A stretch of 64,000 bases of DNA. It comes from Schizophyllum amplum. Lineage: Eukaryota; Basidiomycota; Agaricomycetes; Agaricales; Schizophyllaceae. A program made the translations under genes and the position numbers. Positions within the stretch are counted from its first letter, which is position 1. Each line of letters begins with the position of its first letter. Where the stretch lies: positions 1,426,001-1,490,000 of the forward strand of contig VDMD01000002.1 of assembly GCA_007026445.1 (NCBI GenBank), written 5' to 3'. Shown in pieces: positions 23,111-34,650 of this stretch. A model generated the notes under the pieces. The model made no database searches and had not been told where the DNA came from. It was given only the letters and a program-made list of their open reading frames with translations.

Positions 23111-24300
23111 GGCAAGTGCCAAGACAAGTAACTTGTAAGTAGCAAGACGCGTTTGTGTTGTTGGCCGGCAGGAGTCTGGTTCAGACGGCCCGCGGTCCGC
23201 CGCCCGGACCAGCTGGACGAGCGGATATCTGGCGGACATTCGCGACGAACAGTGAGTACTCTTTTCAGACTCCCAGCTGCTGAGTCGGAAAAAGGCTATG
23301 TGTGCTGACGGGTATCTATCTGAGGCTGCATCGTGCTAGAAAAGCTGCTATTTCGACGGACCTAGCGTCAGACGGGTCGCGCGCGGTTGCTGCTCACGCG
23401 TATTTTCTAACATTGGAGACGGGCCAGCCCCGCCAAGTGATCGATATTTGGCTTTGTTTACTGATGGCAAAGTTGGCTGGGGGACTTGTCTACGCAAGAT
23501 TGCACCTGCAATACAAGTCCAATCGCTCTCCTTCAACCCGGTTATAGCTCCTGACGCCCATATCTAGGAGCTCTACAGAGCGATTCGCGAAACTCGAAGA
23601 TATACTGCGAGTTCCGATGTCTATATCACGCAATACTTCATCCTAAAATAATTCCTATGTAGGCCTCCTAGCTATAGGCCTCAGGATCCGTTCTTGCACA
23701 CGCCGACGCGAAGCCGAGGACGACGGAAGGTTGCACTTTGTAAATGATCTCCCTCGAAGTCCTTCCGCAAACAGGAAGAGCGTAACGAAAAGTCACGGAT
23801 TGGTCACGATTTGTGTTACGTCGGTGGGCCGGTCCGACGCCCCTCCAGTCGAGTTCGTCGGTTAGCATCCTTCGACGTAGGCAAGAGACCAGGAAAACCT
23901 CATAGGCCATTTCAGGTGAAGCTGAACAGTGCTCTGGAATTTTTTCGAAGGCCAAGCGGCCCAATGACGGCCATGACAGCGTTCACAGGCGTCGTAGACA
24001 AGGATTGCGGTGGCTGTGCAGCCATCAGCTGCCGATCGCCTCGCAGGGCTGGCCCGTCTCCACTAACATAAGTATTGGCATTATGGAAGCCATTCATCGT
24101 GCTGTGGCCTACGCTCAAAGAGCATCTCGAGCTCGCCTCAAGATGCGCGAGTCGCTGCGCCTGATAGATCGATACAACATTGCCTCCGGCCAGGCCATAC
24201 ATACAACAACAGAAGTACACTCGCTACCTGAGCAACATTAGCGTAAGCACTACACGAACAATAGCAGCGGCAGCACCTCATTACTGCAACCTGACTGCAA
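23111..24300. other. Intergenic, 1.2 kb, no gene recognised
   Basis: Lies between the start of the GH5 gene and the 3' end of eIF3m, both on the minus strand. Only short, unconserved-looking open frames occur. No repeats or tRNA seen by eye. Confidence 0.4.
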
Positions 24301-25914
24301 CTACGCAACCGCAGCCTGCGCCGGGCCGCCCTGCCTTCTGGTGCTCACAAGCACCTCCATGACGCCCGCCAGGCCTGCCTTCCACGCAACGAGGCGCTTC
24401 TCGAGCGCCTCCCACTGCTCTCGCTCGAATGCGCGCGCTGTGGCACGTACGATGTGCAGGGTTTTGGTAGTCTGAGATAACTTGCCGAGCACGAGGCCGG
24501 CGCGGATAACTGGAGGAATAGATATTCGAAATGAGGCGTGAGGGAAAATAATTTGAGGTAGCAAACACACCATCAATGACCCATTTCTCCACATCGGCCG
24601 CATCGACGTCCAGCGCCTCAGCGATCGTGGAATACGACAGGTTTTGCCCGACGTGTTGGAAGCTCAGGGACGTGAGCGTCAGCAGCCGGATTTTGTGCTC
24701 TAGGTCCGCCGTGCTGAGACCTATGGCCAGCATTCGTAAGTCTTCGTGTCCATAAATTCAGGGTTCGGCAAGGCATACCGAATTTCTCTGCGACGTCCGC
24801 ATTTGCTGACGTCCAGGATTTGTACTCCTGGATCCCGCCGCTGAGGAAGATCTTCAGGAGCGGGAAAAGCTCGTGGTCCTTCGCTGCCACGACGGCATCG
24901 AGCTTGAGCAGAGGGTCGAAGTCGAAGGTAGTGGGTAGGCGGAGAGCGAGGGTCATTGCCTGCGCGGCGACTTCGCGCGCTTCCGGCGACGATGCCGTCA
25001 GAGAGCGCGCGTATACCTGGGTAAAGTCGTATGCGGCACTCCTGAGCAAGTGCGTAAGTACTACTTGGCGTGAGAAGAAGCAACTGGGACTCACAAGTTA
25101 CCGGACTGTACGAATGCGTCGGCGATCGACTTGAGAAACAAGCTCTTCTGCTCTGGCGTCACGTCCCATTCTACGAGCCACTTCTCCACGTCTGCGCGCG
25201 AGAGCTGCAGCACGGCGAGCTGGCCCTGCTCCGCGGCGGCCGCCAGAAGCGCGTTGTATACATCGAGCCGCAGCGGCGCCGTGTGCGGCAGCATGTTAAA
25301 CAGGTTCGTTAATCTGTGGACGCGTTAGCGGGAGGGAAGCGGGAATCGCGGTTACTGATGCATCGCAGGGACTGGGGCATTGCGGGAGATAGAGCATCGC
25401 GAAGACTAGACGTACACGCAGTATTTGAGGCCGGAGTGTGCGGCAGGTGCGGCGGCGATCGTCTGAATGAGCGGGGGGAGGAGGGGGTTCGAGTCCGCAG
25501 ATGTGGAGGGGTAGAGCGCAAGCAGGTGAGAGAACAGGAGGTTGTAGAAGCCCTCTATTTCTGTGGGGGCGATCAGCGCGCGTCGCGGCGATTCGATGGC
25601 ATGCGTACCCTTGTCGGATCCCTGGGAGGTAGAGTCGTCGCCCAGGGACTTGATCTCGGGGACGAGCTTCGAGAATATAGTCCGTTTCCGCTCATCGTCC
25701 TCGTTGAGGGGTTTCTGGCCCTCCTCGGCTTTCAGGGCCTCCGAGAACGGTCGTATGAAGGTAGTGCGTTCGTCGTCGGACTGATTTCTGACGACGAAGT
25801 TGACGAGTTCTTGGATCTGATAGATGGTGAGAGATGTACAGCGGGCGTCAACTTACTGACCTGCTCCTCAAACGTCCCCTCCGCAAATATTGACACAGAG
25901 TCCTGGCCAGCCAT
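24301..25914 (-). CDS. Translation initiation factor eIF3 subunit m
   Basis: Multi-exon gene. The first exon encodes MAGQDSVSIFAEGTFEEQ and is followed by QELVNFVVRNQSDDERTTFI. The PCI-domain part is clear: LTNLFNMLPHTAPLRLDVYNALL, then DVEKWLVEWDVTPEQKSLFL, SAAYDFTQVYARSL, DHELFPLLKIFLSGGIQEYKSW, and finally IRLLTLTSLSFQHVGQNLSYSTIAEAL with DVEKWVIDGVIRAGLV. The order and motifs match eIF3m, a PCI subunit of the eIF3 scaffold that binds the 40S ribosome. Total length is about 440 residues. The intron after KYCV (GTACGT donor) is about 100 nt, longer than its neighbours. Intermediate exon ends were not all fixed. Confidence 0.9.
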
Positions 25915-26096
25915 TTTTTGAGTGCGCTTTGATCGACGAAGGAAACACAAAGGACGTCTGCCTAAATGGAGCAAAGTCGAGAACGGAAGCCTTTGTGGCG
26001 CCGCTTTTCACACGCTCATGTTGAACTTTGGGACCAATCGTAGCCTGCTCGAGAAGGGCTATATTACAGTAGTCCGTTCTCTGCAGCCAGCATCTA

Positions 26097-27260
26097 TTAA
26101 AGCTCCAGCACTTCTGCTTTCTTCCCCATCCCATCCCATCCTGTACCAGCACCACGTCTCTGACTGCCTGGCAGCTTTTCGGCAAGTACTTGAGCGATCC
26201 ATGTAGGATTCGTCAACAGCGTCAGATCATTCGGATCGGGTAGAAGCTGCAGGAGGTGTTAGTAAGTGTAGTATTGGCAGCAGAGACACATTACCTGCTT
26301 GACTTTCGAATATTCTGCTTCCCAGCCGCTGCTTTCACGGACGACAACCGTCTTGCCGTTTGGCCCGGGCGAGTACGAACTGTACATTCGCGTGTCATAT
26401 GTCCTGAATAGAACGTTGTCGACACGCAGAGTGAAGCGTGCTAGGAGGAATACGCAGGCTGGCATGACGCGCTGAAGACGTTTCAGTAGGCAATCAACAG
26501 ATGGATGAACCATACTTACGATGCGGACCAGGAGGCTCGACGCGCCGTTGTCGTGCAACTCATCTTCGAAGAGAGGTACCTCGGCGTAAAAGACGATAGG
26601 GTCGGGCCGAATGAGTTCCGTCAGAGGGATGGCATGCGAGGAATTGGTCGGGTCTGCAGGTTGCCACTTGAATTCCTTGGATGCAGATGGCACGGATGAC
26701 TGCGAGGTAGATGGGCCCTCATCCTCAGCGTCCGATTCCGCTCCGTCATCTGCGTATGAGGGCGCATTAGGCCACTCATCATTCGGCGACAATCGATGAC
26801 CCTTGTAAGTAGTCGTGAACGTCCAGTCGCACGGACGCGTCTGGACAGTCTTGGGCATGGGCAAGCTCGAGTTGGGATCTGTGCTGCGCGTCTCGTTATC
26901 ATCCGGCATCCGACGCGCGTAGACCACATACCGGCTCTTCATCCAGGCGTCCGCGTAGTTCACCTTGATCATACCCTTGCCGTTCGCGTCCTCGTCCTTC
27001 TTGACACCCTTCAACGCGTCTGCACAGGTGAACGCGTACTTCCAGCCGCTCGGCCGGTGCTCAAGTAAGAGGAAGTTGCCGCCGAAGGTCATCTCCGGGA
27101 TAGCAGGTAGGTCCAAGGAGGACTGCATCTGCGCGCATTGTGGTATCGACGAGATGGGGTTCGTCGACGCCGTGATATACCAATCGGGCTCTGTGAGATG
27201 CACCGTCCGCGCGTTGACAGACTCATAGAGCTTGTGAGGCGGGAGGTTGCTCTCAGTCAT
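26097..27260 (-). CDS. TIP41 family regulator of PP2A
   Basis: Start at 27260 (MTESNLPPHKLYESVNARTV). Family motifs follow in order: EPDWYITASTNPISS, SLDLPAIPEMTFGGNFLLLEH, then PDPIVFYAEVPLFEDELHDNGAS, RVMPACVFLLARFTLRVDNVLFRTYDTRMY and GWEAEYSKVKQ. The last exon begins at 26246 and ends with NPTWIAQVL and a stop at 26097. Yeast Tip41 binds Tap42 and tunes PP2A-like phosphatases under TOR control. A charged, Ser/Asp-rich insertion (around SDAEDEGPSTSQSS) sits in the middle. The start codon is 88 bases from that of the dynein light intermediate chain on the other strand. Confidence 0.9.
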
Positions 27261-27348
27261 GGGCGCCAAATGTACGATGATCACGGTTAGAGTCAAGAAA
27301 CGATCAGTGATCCGATTCAGTGTTTCCTTTCGTCTCCAACCATCACGC
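27261..27348. promoter_or_regulatory. 88-bp head-to-head promoter, TIP41 / dynein light intermediate chain
   Basis: The two ATGs are only 88 bases apart, so the genes must share control sequences or have overlapping 5' UTRs. No TATA box visible. Confidence 0.5.
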
Positions 27349-29189
27349 ATGGAGTCCGACTCGCGTCCAGAGTCGCCGTCCGCACCGCCGCAGGACCTCT
27401 GGTCCTCTATCCTCGACTCCGTCTCGTCGACGCGTTCCATACCCTCCAAGCAGATTTTGCTGCTCGGCCAGCCCGGCACCGGCAAGTCCACCCTCTCCAA
27501 CGCGCTCCTGCAGAAAGAACCCGAGAGCTCAGACCAAGACAAGACCGATTTCGCTTTGGGCTATGACTGGGCGGACGTGCGAGACGAGGGCGATGAGTCC
27601 GGTGCGTATCGACGCGTCTGCGTGGCGCGCAGCTCACGAAAATTCGTTCCCAGACACGCTTGCGCGCCTGTCCGTCTTCACAGTCCCCTCGTCTCAGTCC
27701 ACTTATACATCATTACTACCACACTTCATCAATCCGCAGACCAATCTACAACACTCCCTTATAATGATCGTGCTGGACTGGACGAAGCCATGGACATTCG
27801 TCGACGAGCTGCAGACCTGGCTCGGGTGGATCGACAAGTGGGCGCACGGCTCGGAAGACCGCGAGCTGGTCATCGCGCGAGAAGAAGCCAGAGAAAGACG
27901 TGAGGTCGCTTGCACGGTAGTGCGCGGGGAGACTGACGCGTCGTAGTGCAATACTACTTGCAGCACTACACAGATCCATCTATACCCGCGTCGACTTCCA
28001 TAGCCGCCGCCGCAAATACCGCCATGGATCTTGCGGAGGGCACATTCACGATGAACGAAGCTGGTGTACCTATCGTGTTTGTCTGCACGAAAGCAGACCA
28101 AATCGACGAGGACCACGCAGGAAAGGGGATGGTGAAGGGCAAGGGGGAAGACTGGGAAGAGCGAACAGACGGCATCATGCAAGTTCTGCGGACAATAGCG
28201 TTGCTATGTGCGTCCACATCGACTGTTCGTTGCTTCGGGCGCTAAGCCCTACCCACAGATGGAGCAGGAGTGTTCTACACTACCCTCCTCCCGGAAACAC
28301 TGGCGACATTACGACAATACGCCCTCCACATGCTCTTCATCCCGCCCGCCCCGTCACCAACTTCTACCCTCCCCATTTCGACATCTACCTCCGAAATAAT
28401 ACAAACGAAGAATCCCTTCCGGTTCGCCCAGAAACCGAATACGCTTGACCGCGACCGTATTATCATCCCTATAGGCTGGGACTCTGCTGGCAAGATCACC
28501 GTCATGCGGGAGGGCTTCGACGTGAAGGCGTGGCAACGCTCCTGGACCACAGACAATTCCGCGGAAGAGGACACAGACCAGGATGGCGTCAAGGCCATGT
28601 ACAGCCGCCTCGCCCCAGATCAGAGCATCAAGGTGCGCATACTTGCTTGCGGCCACTCACTAACCTCTCACTCACACTCTCTCAGGACCACCCCCTCCCA
28701 CCCCTCATCTCGCCCACGCCCGAGACGACATTTCTCTCAAAGCACTACGACGAGAACGCGAAGAAGCCCGATCGCGACCCCCGCGGCGCCTTCCGCAACC
28801 CCAACGACATGGTCCCCGGCGGCATCGTCGGCCCCGTCGGCGGCTCGTTCCTGCCCAACGTCGAGCGCGTGCTCACCGAGATGGAGGCCAGCGCGTCGCT
28901 CTCGTCTTCGACCTCGCGGCGGCCCGCGGCTGCGCGGCCAGGCAACATCCACGCGGGCCCCGCGTCGCTCAGCCCGCGTGAGAACGTCGCTGCAAAGGCA
29001 AGCCCGAGCCCGACGGGACAGACGCAGCATGAGGTGCTGCAGAACTTCTTCCAGAGTTTGTTGAGCACGAGCTCGAAGGACCGTGCGGCGGGGCCTCCGG
29101 GGGCGCCCCCGGCGCCAAGCGCGTCGAAGAAGGTAAACGGGGGCGCTCCGGCTAGGGACACGGCCAGTCCTGGGGCGGGTGAGGAATGA
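27349..29189 (+). CDS. Cytoplasmic dynein light intermediate chain
   Basis: Five or more exons with introns of about 45-60 nt. The N-terminal G-protein-like fold is recognised by ILLLGQPGTGKSTLSNALLQ (P-loop) and FALGYDWADV. It continues with IVLDWTKPWTFVDELQTWLGW, GVPIVFVCTKADQI (NKxD-like KAD) and GVFYTTLLPETLATLRQYALHMLF. The C-terminal third is low-complexity but contains HEVLQNFFQSLLS, placed like the adaptor-binding helix of LIC proteins, which links dynein to cargo adaptors; that match is inference. Stop at 29189. The chain binds the dynein heavy chain in the motor complex used for nuclear and vesicle movement in hyphae. Confidence 0.9.
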
Positions 29190-29459
29190 GGGGGTACTAC
29201 ACGTTATTATGTTATGTGCTTTCGGGATACCTTGGATGATTGTCATGCAAAGCCGGTCAGTAAAGGCTTCAGTGCGACAATGGATAGGTGCTCGGTCTGA
29301 TGAATGTTGGTATTGTTTTCTCGTAAATCTGGTCTGCTTCCCTGCGCAAATAGGTTATCTTCGATCGTCCTACACAGTTGCCACCTTCTAAAGATATTAG
29401 TTGGAGTCTGGCACGGGTACGGACTCCCGCGCACCGAAGGGTGTGCCTCCCTCTCCATC

Positions 29460-32400
29460 TTATTGCTGCATGTATCCCGCGTCCGGTATCCCGGGAATGT
29501 CCATGGGCAGCATCATGGGGGACGGGTTCATTGAACCGAAGTCCTAAAAGGTTTTAGTAGCGCGACAATCGATGCACTACAGATCGCGTACATCGACTGC
29601 GCGCGACGGAGCATTAGCACATTGCTGACTTCGTGTCTGACGAAACTGAAACTCACCATGAGTACTTGGCAACCTGCTGGTATTTTGCATAGATGCAGAG
29701 AGCTGGCGCAGGTGGCGGAAGTCGTTGTTGCTGTACTTCTTCGTCAAACCAGTGGCGGCGGGCGAGCGTAGCAACGCTGTCGGCGGCGAGATGATGGGAC
29801 CAAGAATATCTGGCGTGAGGCCGTTGCGTTTGGGCGTGGACGGTAGGGTCATAGGATGTCGAGAGTCCTCTAAATCTTGCAGCGTGATTGTCCATGTCTC
29901 AGGGAGGGGGACCGCGGGCGGGGGCAGCGTCTCGTCTTCATCGACGGTGATCTTCAGTCGCACGTTCTCGAGGACGCTCGCCTGGTCACTTGGAAGTACA
30001 CTTGCGAGGGCGTCGTAGAGGCGAGATAAGTCCTCAACGTTTGCACCGGAGAGAACCACAAGCGACGCGTTGGGCTGGGTGGTCAACCAATCTAAGATGG
30101 TTACGATGAATGCAGAAGCCTCTGGGGTTACTGTTCGCTGTCGTGAGACGGTAGATAATGTCCTTCCTAGTTCCATCTTCAGCAACGGAGGGTTGATTGT
30201 CGTCGGATGGAGGTCGCGGAGAATGGAGAGTACCACGTCGGACTGTAACAACGATACTTCCGCCTGCATACCCCGCAAAAGCCATAAGCAGACGACAAAA
30301 CGCGCATATGACTCCAAATGGCTAGCTTGATGAGCGAGAGCATCAGCAAAAGCACTGAGATCGGCCGACGAGTACTGCCGCTCGAGCATCTTGGTCAAGC
30401 ATGTCGTGAGGTCCGCCAGAAGACCCTCTGTTGATGCGAGGCAGTCCACTGTCCATCGCAAGAGTGGCGACGGCTCCTCCAATAGCGTCCCCAGTAGCCT
30501 CACAGACAGATTTAGGTCATGGAGTCGTCGCAGCGTCTTGAAATCCCTTGTAGGCGGCGTCTGCTCGAGAGCTTGCAGCAGATCCGCCATATGCTTGATC
30601 TCCGCAAGCAGCAACCATTCCCCCACTCCTACCAGCCCGTCGTCAAGCGTGACTAGTCGAGCTAGCAGTCGCACCTTCCGATCCAGGTCGAGCGCTCGGA
30701 AGAATGCACTGAGCTCCTGCAGCACATTCGGCAGCACATCGGTCACCCAGTACGATGGTCCGCTGCTGTCGCTCATATCCTCGGCTTGCGGCAGAACGTG
30801 TTCCACCAGCCGATGCACGCCAGCAAGATGCACCGCAGGGTCCTTCCCCTGGCTGCGCAACGCGACCTCCAGGAGCGTTCTCAGGACGAGTTCAGCGCCG
30901 GCCCTACCGGCATCCGTTCGCACGTCCGCGGCGCAAAGCTGCGAGAGCAGGTCCAGACACCCGAGCTCCGTATCGCGCGCGGAGACGCGGATGCTGTCGT
31001 GTCTCGAGGAAGCGTCGCCTGAGCAGACTATACCCGCGCATACGACGATGTCTATCATGGCCATCGTAATCCCGCGCAGCGTACGCCCGGACATCTGGAA
31101 CGCGCCTGCGAGGACAGCGATGACGGCGATCAAATCCTCCGCAGTGAGAAACAGCTGGTTCAGCACCGCAGCGCCCGCCAGTGGTGGTGGTACATGCACG
31201 GGGAAGTGGGCGTTGAGGTCCTGCGAGACGCCGACTAAGAGGTCGCCCAAGTGCGCTAGGAGACTCTGCTTTTTCTCCGCGTAGAGCGCCTGGAAGACGT
31301 GCCACTCGCCTGAGACCGTGTCCGCGAGAGCCTGCTCGAAAAGCGCGAGAGATACTCGCACGGTGCGAAGGCGGCGGAATGAGAACGGGTGCTCCGCGTG
31401 GTACACAAGTTCGTCGACGGCGGCAGGTAGGCCGTCGTCCGCGACGAAGGCAATTTTGCGCATGGCGACGCGGTCATGCTCGGTAATGAAGCTGAGGGGA
31501 GGCTCAGCGCTGAGAATGGTTTCAATGAGCTCTTCGCGGAGAACAGCCTTGGGCTCGAGCGCGAGATCAGTGAGTATTTGCTCAGCAAGCAGCTCGACCT
31601 TCCGGGGTGCGCTCTTGTCTTCCATGCTCCATTTGAGTCTGCGGCAGGTTTGGTCTAGAGACAATATATGGTTGGCGATCTGAAAGCAGGTGAGGACAAA
31701 TAATGAGATGCAAAAGATACCATACCTCTGCGTAGCCTTCTGTCTGTTGCCACAAACGCAAGACAGCAAGAGCACGCTCGAAGCAGGTATCGTTCGCCAA
31801 ACAGTCGGCCCAGCATGCAACGCCCACGACGGCCGATGCGCCCAGGAATGCCTTCACAAACGCGGAGAACTGATCGCTCGTTATCACGCGCTCCCTTCGC
31901 CTGAAGCACAAAGGCGGAGCAGCCGGTGCAGCTGGAAGAGGTCTTTGCGCCAACCTGGAACTGAGCTCCGGGTGCTGCAACATGCATAGAAGCCAGATCC
32001 CGAGTGAGGCTTCCCCCGTACCGATGTCGATCAGAAAGCGCGTCGCAGTAGCGTGATCCCCTTCGTTCGTATCCTTCAAGGCGGTCTCAAAGGCGCGCCA
32101 GCCCTCTAGGCGGGCGACAATTCTACCGGCGACAGAGCGAACGTGGTGCGTCACACTCTTTTTTGTCGAGATAGCACGCCCTGCGGCGAGAAAGTTTGCC
32201 CGGCAAAGATGGCGCGCAACCACTACGTTTGCGCATGCGTCGAGGATATCATTGAGCGCAGCTTCGCCTAGGGATTCGACTGCAAGGACGCTCGTAGCGT
32301 CCAGGACGGCCTTATGAGGGTCAGATTGAAACTTGGGGTGCTCGTGTGGTACTCACAAACAAGCGTTGCGGCACAGTGGGCGCATGAGACGCCGCATAGC

Positions 32401-33334
32401 GCAGCATCCGTGATACGACTTCGGTGTGGTTCTTGTTCTATTCGCAGTAAATATATTGGGGCGCAAGTTTTGAAAAATCTGCGTACCTCCTCCTTTATAG
32501 CCTGCGCAAACTTCAGAAAATATGCAGAGATGTCTTCTCCAGGTGCGCTCTCGCTGATAGGACGGGTCCAAAAGAAGACCTGGTCGAGCTTAAAGTTTTC
32601 CAGCTCGCTGCGAAGGTCCAGATAGACGTTTGGGAAATCTGCATGGTCCCAGTCGTTCTCGTCGGGCTTGAGACAATACATCAAGCATAGTACCGTATGA
32701 AGAGGCGGCGGGTCGCTCATTAGCGTGAGGAGCTGTGACGCAATAGACATGGAATTCTGCGCGTTAGCGGGGTCGAGGGCTGCAGTCAACGGGCGCGATT
32801 GCACAGAAGGTAGCGTTATCGGCGCCGCGGTCGGCTTTAGAGCTATTAGGTCTGCTACAAGGTCGCCGTACACTGCCAGTGAGAGACGCTCAAAGTTGCC
32901 TTTAATAATCATGAGGCGCGTGGCGTGCTGCGCACTGTTGAGCTTGACATAGTTACTTGACAGTGAGCTTACCTCGGATCCCATATCGACTGAATAGTCT
33001 ACATGGCTTCCTGCATACGCAAGGGCGGTTGGCACCAGAGAATTCGGGAACCGATTCTTGTCCTTTTCTGGCGGATGGATGGGATTGGCGTTGAAAAAGA
33101 GCTCGAGGTAGAACGAGTCTGGGGATGTTTCTCTACAGGTTTAAGATTGTCAGCTACACCCTTGGTACGGTAAACGTACACAACCCACGAAACAAAGTCC
33201 TCATAGTCGGCGAAAGGCTTCATTCCCGCTGGAAATAAACGGATGCTCGTGACGCGGACTGGCGCTGTAAAACGAACAGCCGCGAGGCTCGATGGCCCCG
33301 TCGGTTGGAGTGTGCACCAGTACAGCAGGCCCAT
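29460..33334 (-). CDS. Virilizer-like protein (VIR_N domain), m6A writer-complex subunit candidate
   Basis: About 1,100 residues. The N-terminus (MGLLYWCTLQ, then FTAPVRVTSIRLFPAGMKPFADYEDF and TSPDSFYLELFFNANP) matches the virilizer N-terminal domain. A long helical-repeat body follows, and the C-terminal tail ends DAGYMQQ. First exon 33334-33189. Later joins used: KEE to NKNHTEVVSRML, and QRLF to AVLDATSVLA. At the 3' end the reading is rescued only by a 5-nt micro-exon (29596-29592) between introns of 60 nt (29656-29597) and 48 nt (29591-29544), giving PSTHVDDFGSMNPS. Without it the frame ends early or becomes nonsense. Animal and yeast Vir proteins scaffold mRNA N6-adenosine methylation. 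That role here is inferred from the domain. Confidence 0.78.
29592..29596 (-). other. 5-nt micro-exon of the virilizer-like gene
   Basis: Sequence TCGAT on the minus strand, preceded by CGCGCGCAG and followed by GTACGC. It completes a GTC codon and adds GAT, bringing the final exon (29543-29460) into the frame DFGSMNPSPMMLPMD. Confidence 0.7.
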
Positions 33335-33537
33335 GCAGTCGAACTTGTGAGCCAATTGTGGGCGCTTATGTCGGCCGAGGTGGGCGGACGCAAGGAGTGC
33401 CGGCAAGTGCCGGCCGGGTGGCGTGACAATGACATGGCTCGCTGCCGGACTCTTTCTTGTCCTTTTCGAGCACCGCATTCGTGGTCCGTTCTACGTCCTC
33501 TCCTGCGCCCAACGAGCGCCTACATCATTCGGCGACC
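33335..33537. promoter_or_regulatory. Divergent promoter, virilizer-like / ORM
   Basis: 203 bases between the two start codons. No TATA box recognised. Confidence 0.4.
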
Positions 33538-34471
33538 ATGACCCGCGTGCCGTCGATACAAGTGCCCGTGCTCAACAACATCCAAGTGCCCTCCATGCCC
33601 GCCACTCACAGGATGCGCACCCGCGACCGATCAGGCTCGCTCGTCAAGGTTGAGGAGGTCCAGGACCGTTCCGTGGAGGACCAGCTCGACCGCAGCGCGT
33701 ACGTCAACATGAACGCAAACTGGGTGAATGCCAAGGGTGCGTCGTTGCGCTCATGGACGTGTAGCGCAGTCGCTGACGGCAAGCCGCAGGCGCCTGGCTC
33801 ATCCACATTGTGCTCATCACGATGGGCAAAATTATCATCGACATCGTCCCTGGCATGACCCAGCAGATAAGCTGGACATTGACCAATCTCATATACAATG
33901 CGGTAAGCGCCGCCACTGTTGAGCTCCTGCCCCTCAAACTCTGACGCCGCGCCGTAGCTCACCTACTTGATGTTCCACTGGGTCACCGGTATACCGTTTG
34001 ATGACGATCTACACGGCGGCGCGTACGACGACTTGACGCTTTGGGAGCAAATAGACGACGGCGCGCAGTACACTCCTGCCAAGAAATGGCTCTTCTGTGT
34101 GCCTGTTGCGCTGTACGTGGCATACCCCTCCCTATCTTGCTGCGACTGACTTCTTTCGCCTAGATTCCTCGCCTCGACCCACTACACGAACTACAATCCC
34201 TGGGTTTTTGCCATCAACATCTCTGCCCTCGTCTTTGTCCTCATCCCCAAGTTGCCGCAGGTACGCGGTTGCATCATGAGCCTCCGCACTGCCTTGCGCT
34301 GACACCTCACACTTCCAGCTACATCGGCACCGCCTTCGCTTCATGACGGCGCCAGACACCGCATCCGGCTTCTCTACACCCGTGACGCCGAACTTCCCTC
34401 CGTCCGGGACGCAAACGCCCATCGGCGAACGCCCCTCGCCCCGGGACATAACCGAGGCGCACTTCCGGTGA
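33538..34471 (+). CDS. ORM1/ORMDL sphingolipid-synthesis regulator, 238 aa
   Basis: Five exons: 33538-33736, 33790-33902, 33958-34112, 34164-34260 and 34319-34471. The ORM core is intact: YVNMNANWVNAKGAWLIHIVLI, SWTLTNLIYNALTYLMFHWVTGIPFDD, LTLWEQIDDGAQYTPAKKWL, and STHYTNYNPWVFAINISALVFVLIPKLPQLHRHRL. Four membrane segments are predicted, in the ER. ORM proteins bind serine palmitoyltransferase and inhibit it; in yeast, phosphorylation of the N-terminal extension releases that inhibition. Here the N-terminus is about 60 residues and contains an RDRSGSLVK stretch that could be phosphorylated (inference). The C-terminus adds about 45 residues rich in Pro, Ser and Thr. Confidence 0.95.
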
Positions 34472-34650
34472 CCTATCTGTCGTATTTAGTCTGTTTGTTC
34501 ATGGACATGCTTCTGGAGCCTCACACACTCGCTGCATACAACAACCCCCATCCTGGTACGGCTGTACTAATACAACATCATTTACTTCAATACATATAAT
34601 GCTAAGCGGCTACACATCACCGTCCATCTAGAGGTGGATTGACTGGTCCT

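Noticed and set aside
29577..29656. Virilizer C-terminus ending in the long exon (stop at 29577)
   Set aside because: It would lose a well-formed terminal exon; the micro-exon model explains both sides with good splice sites.
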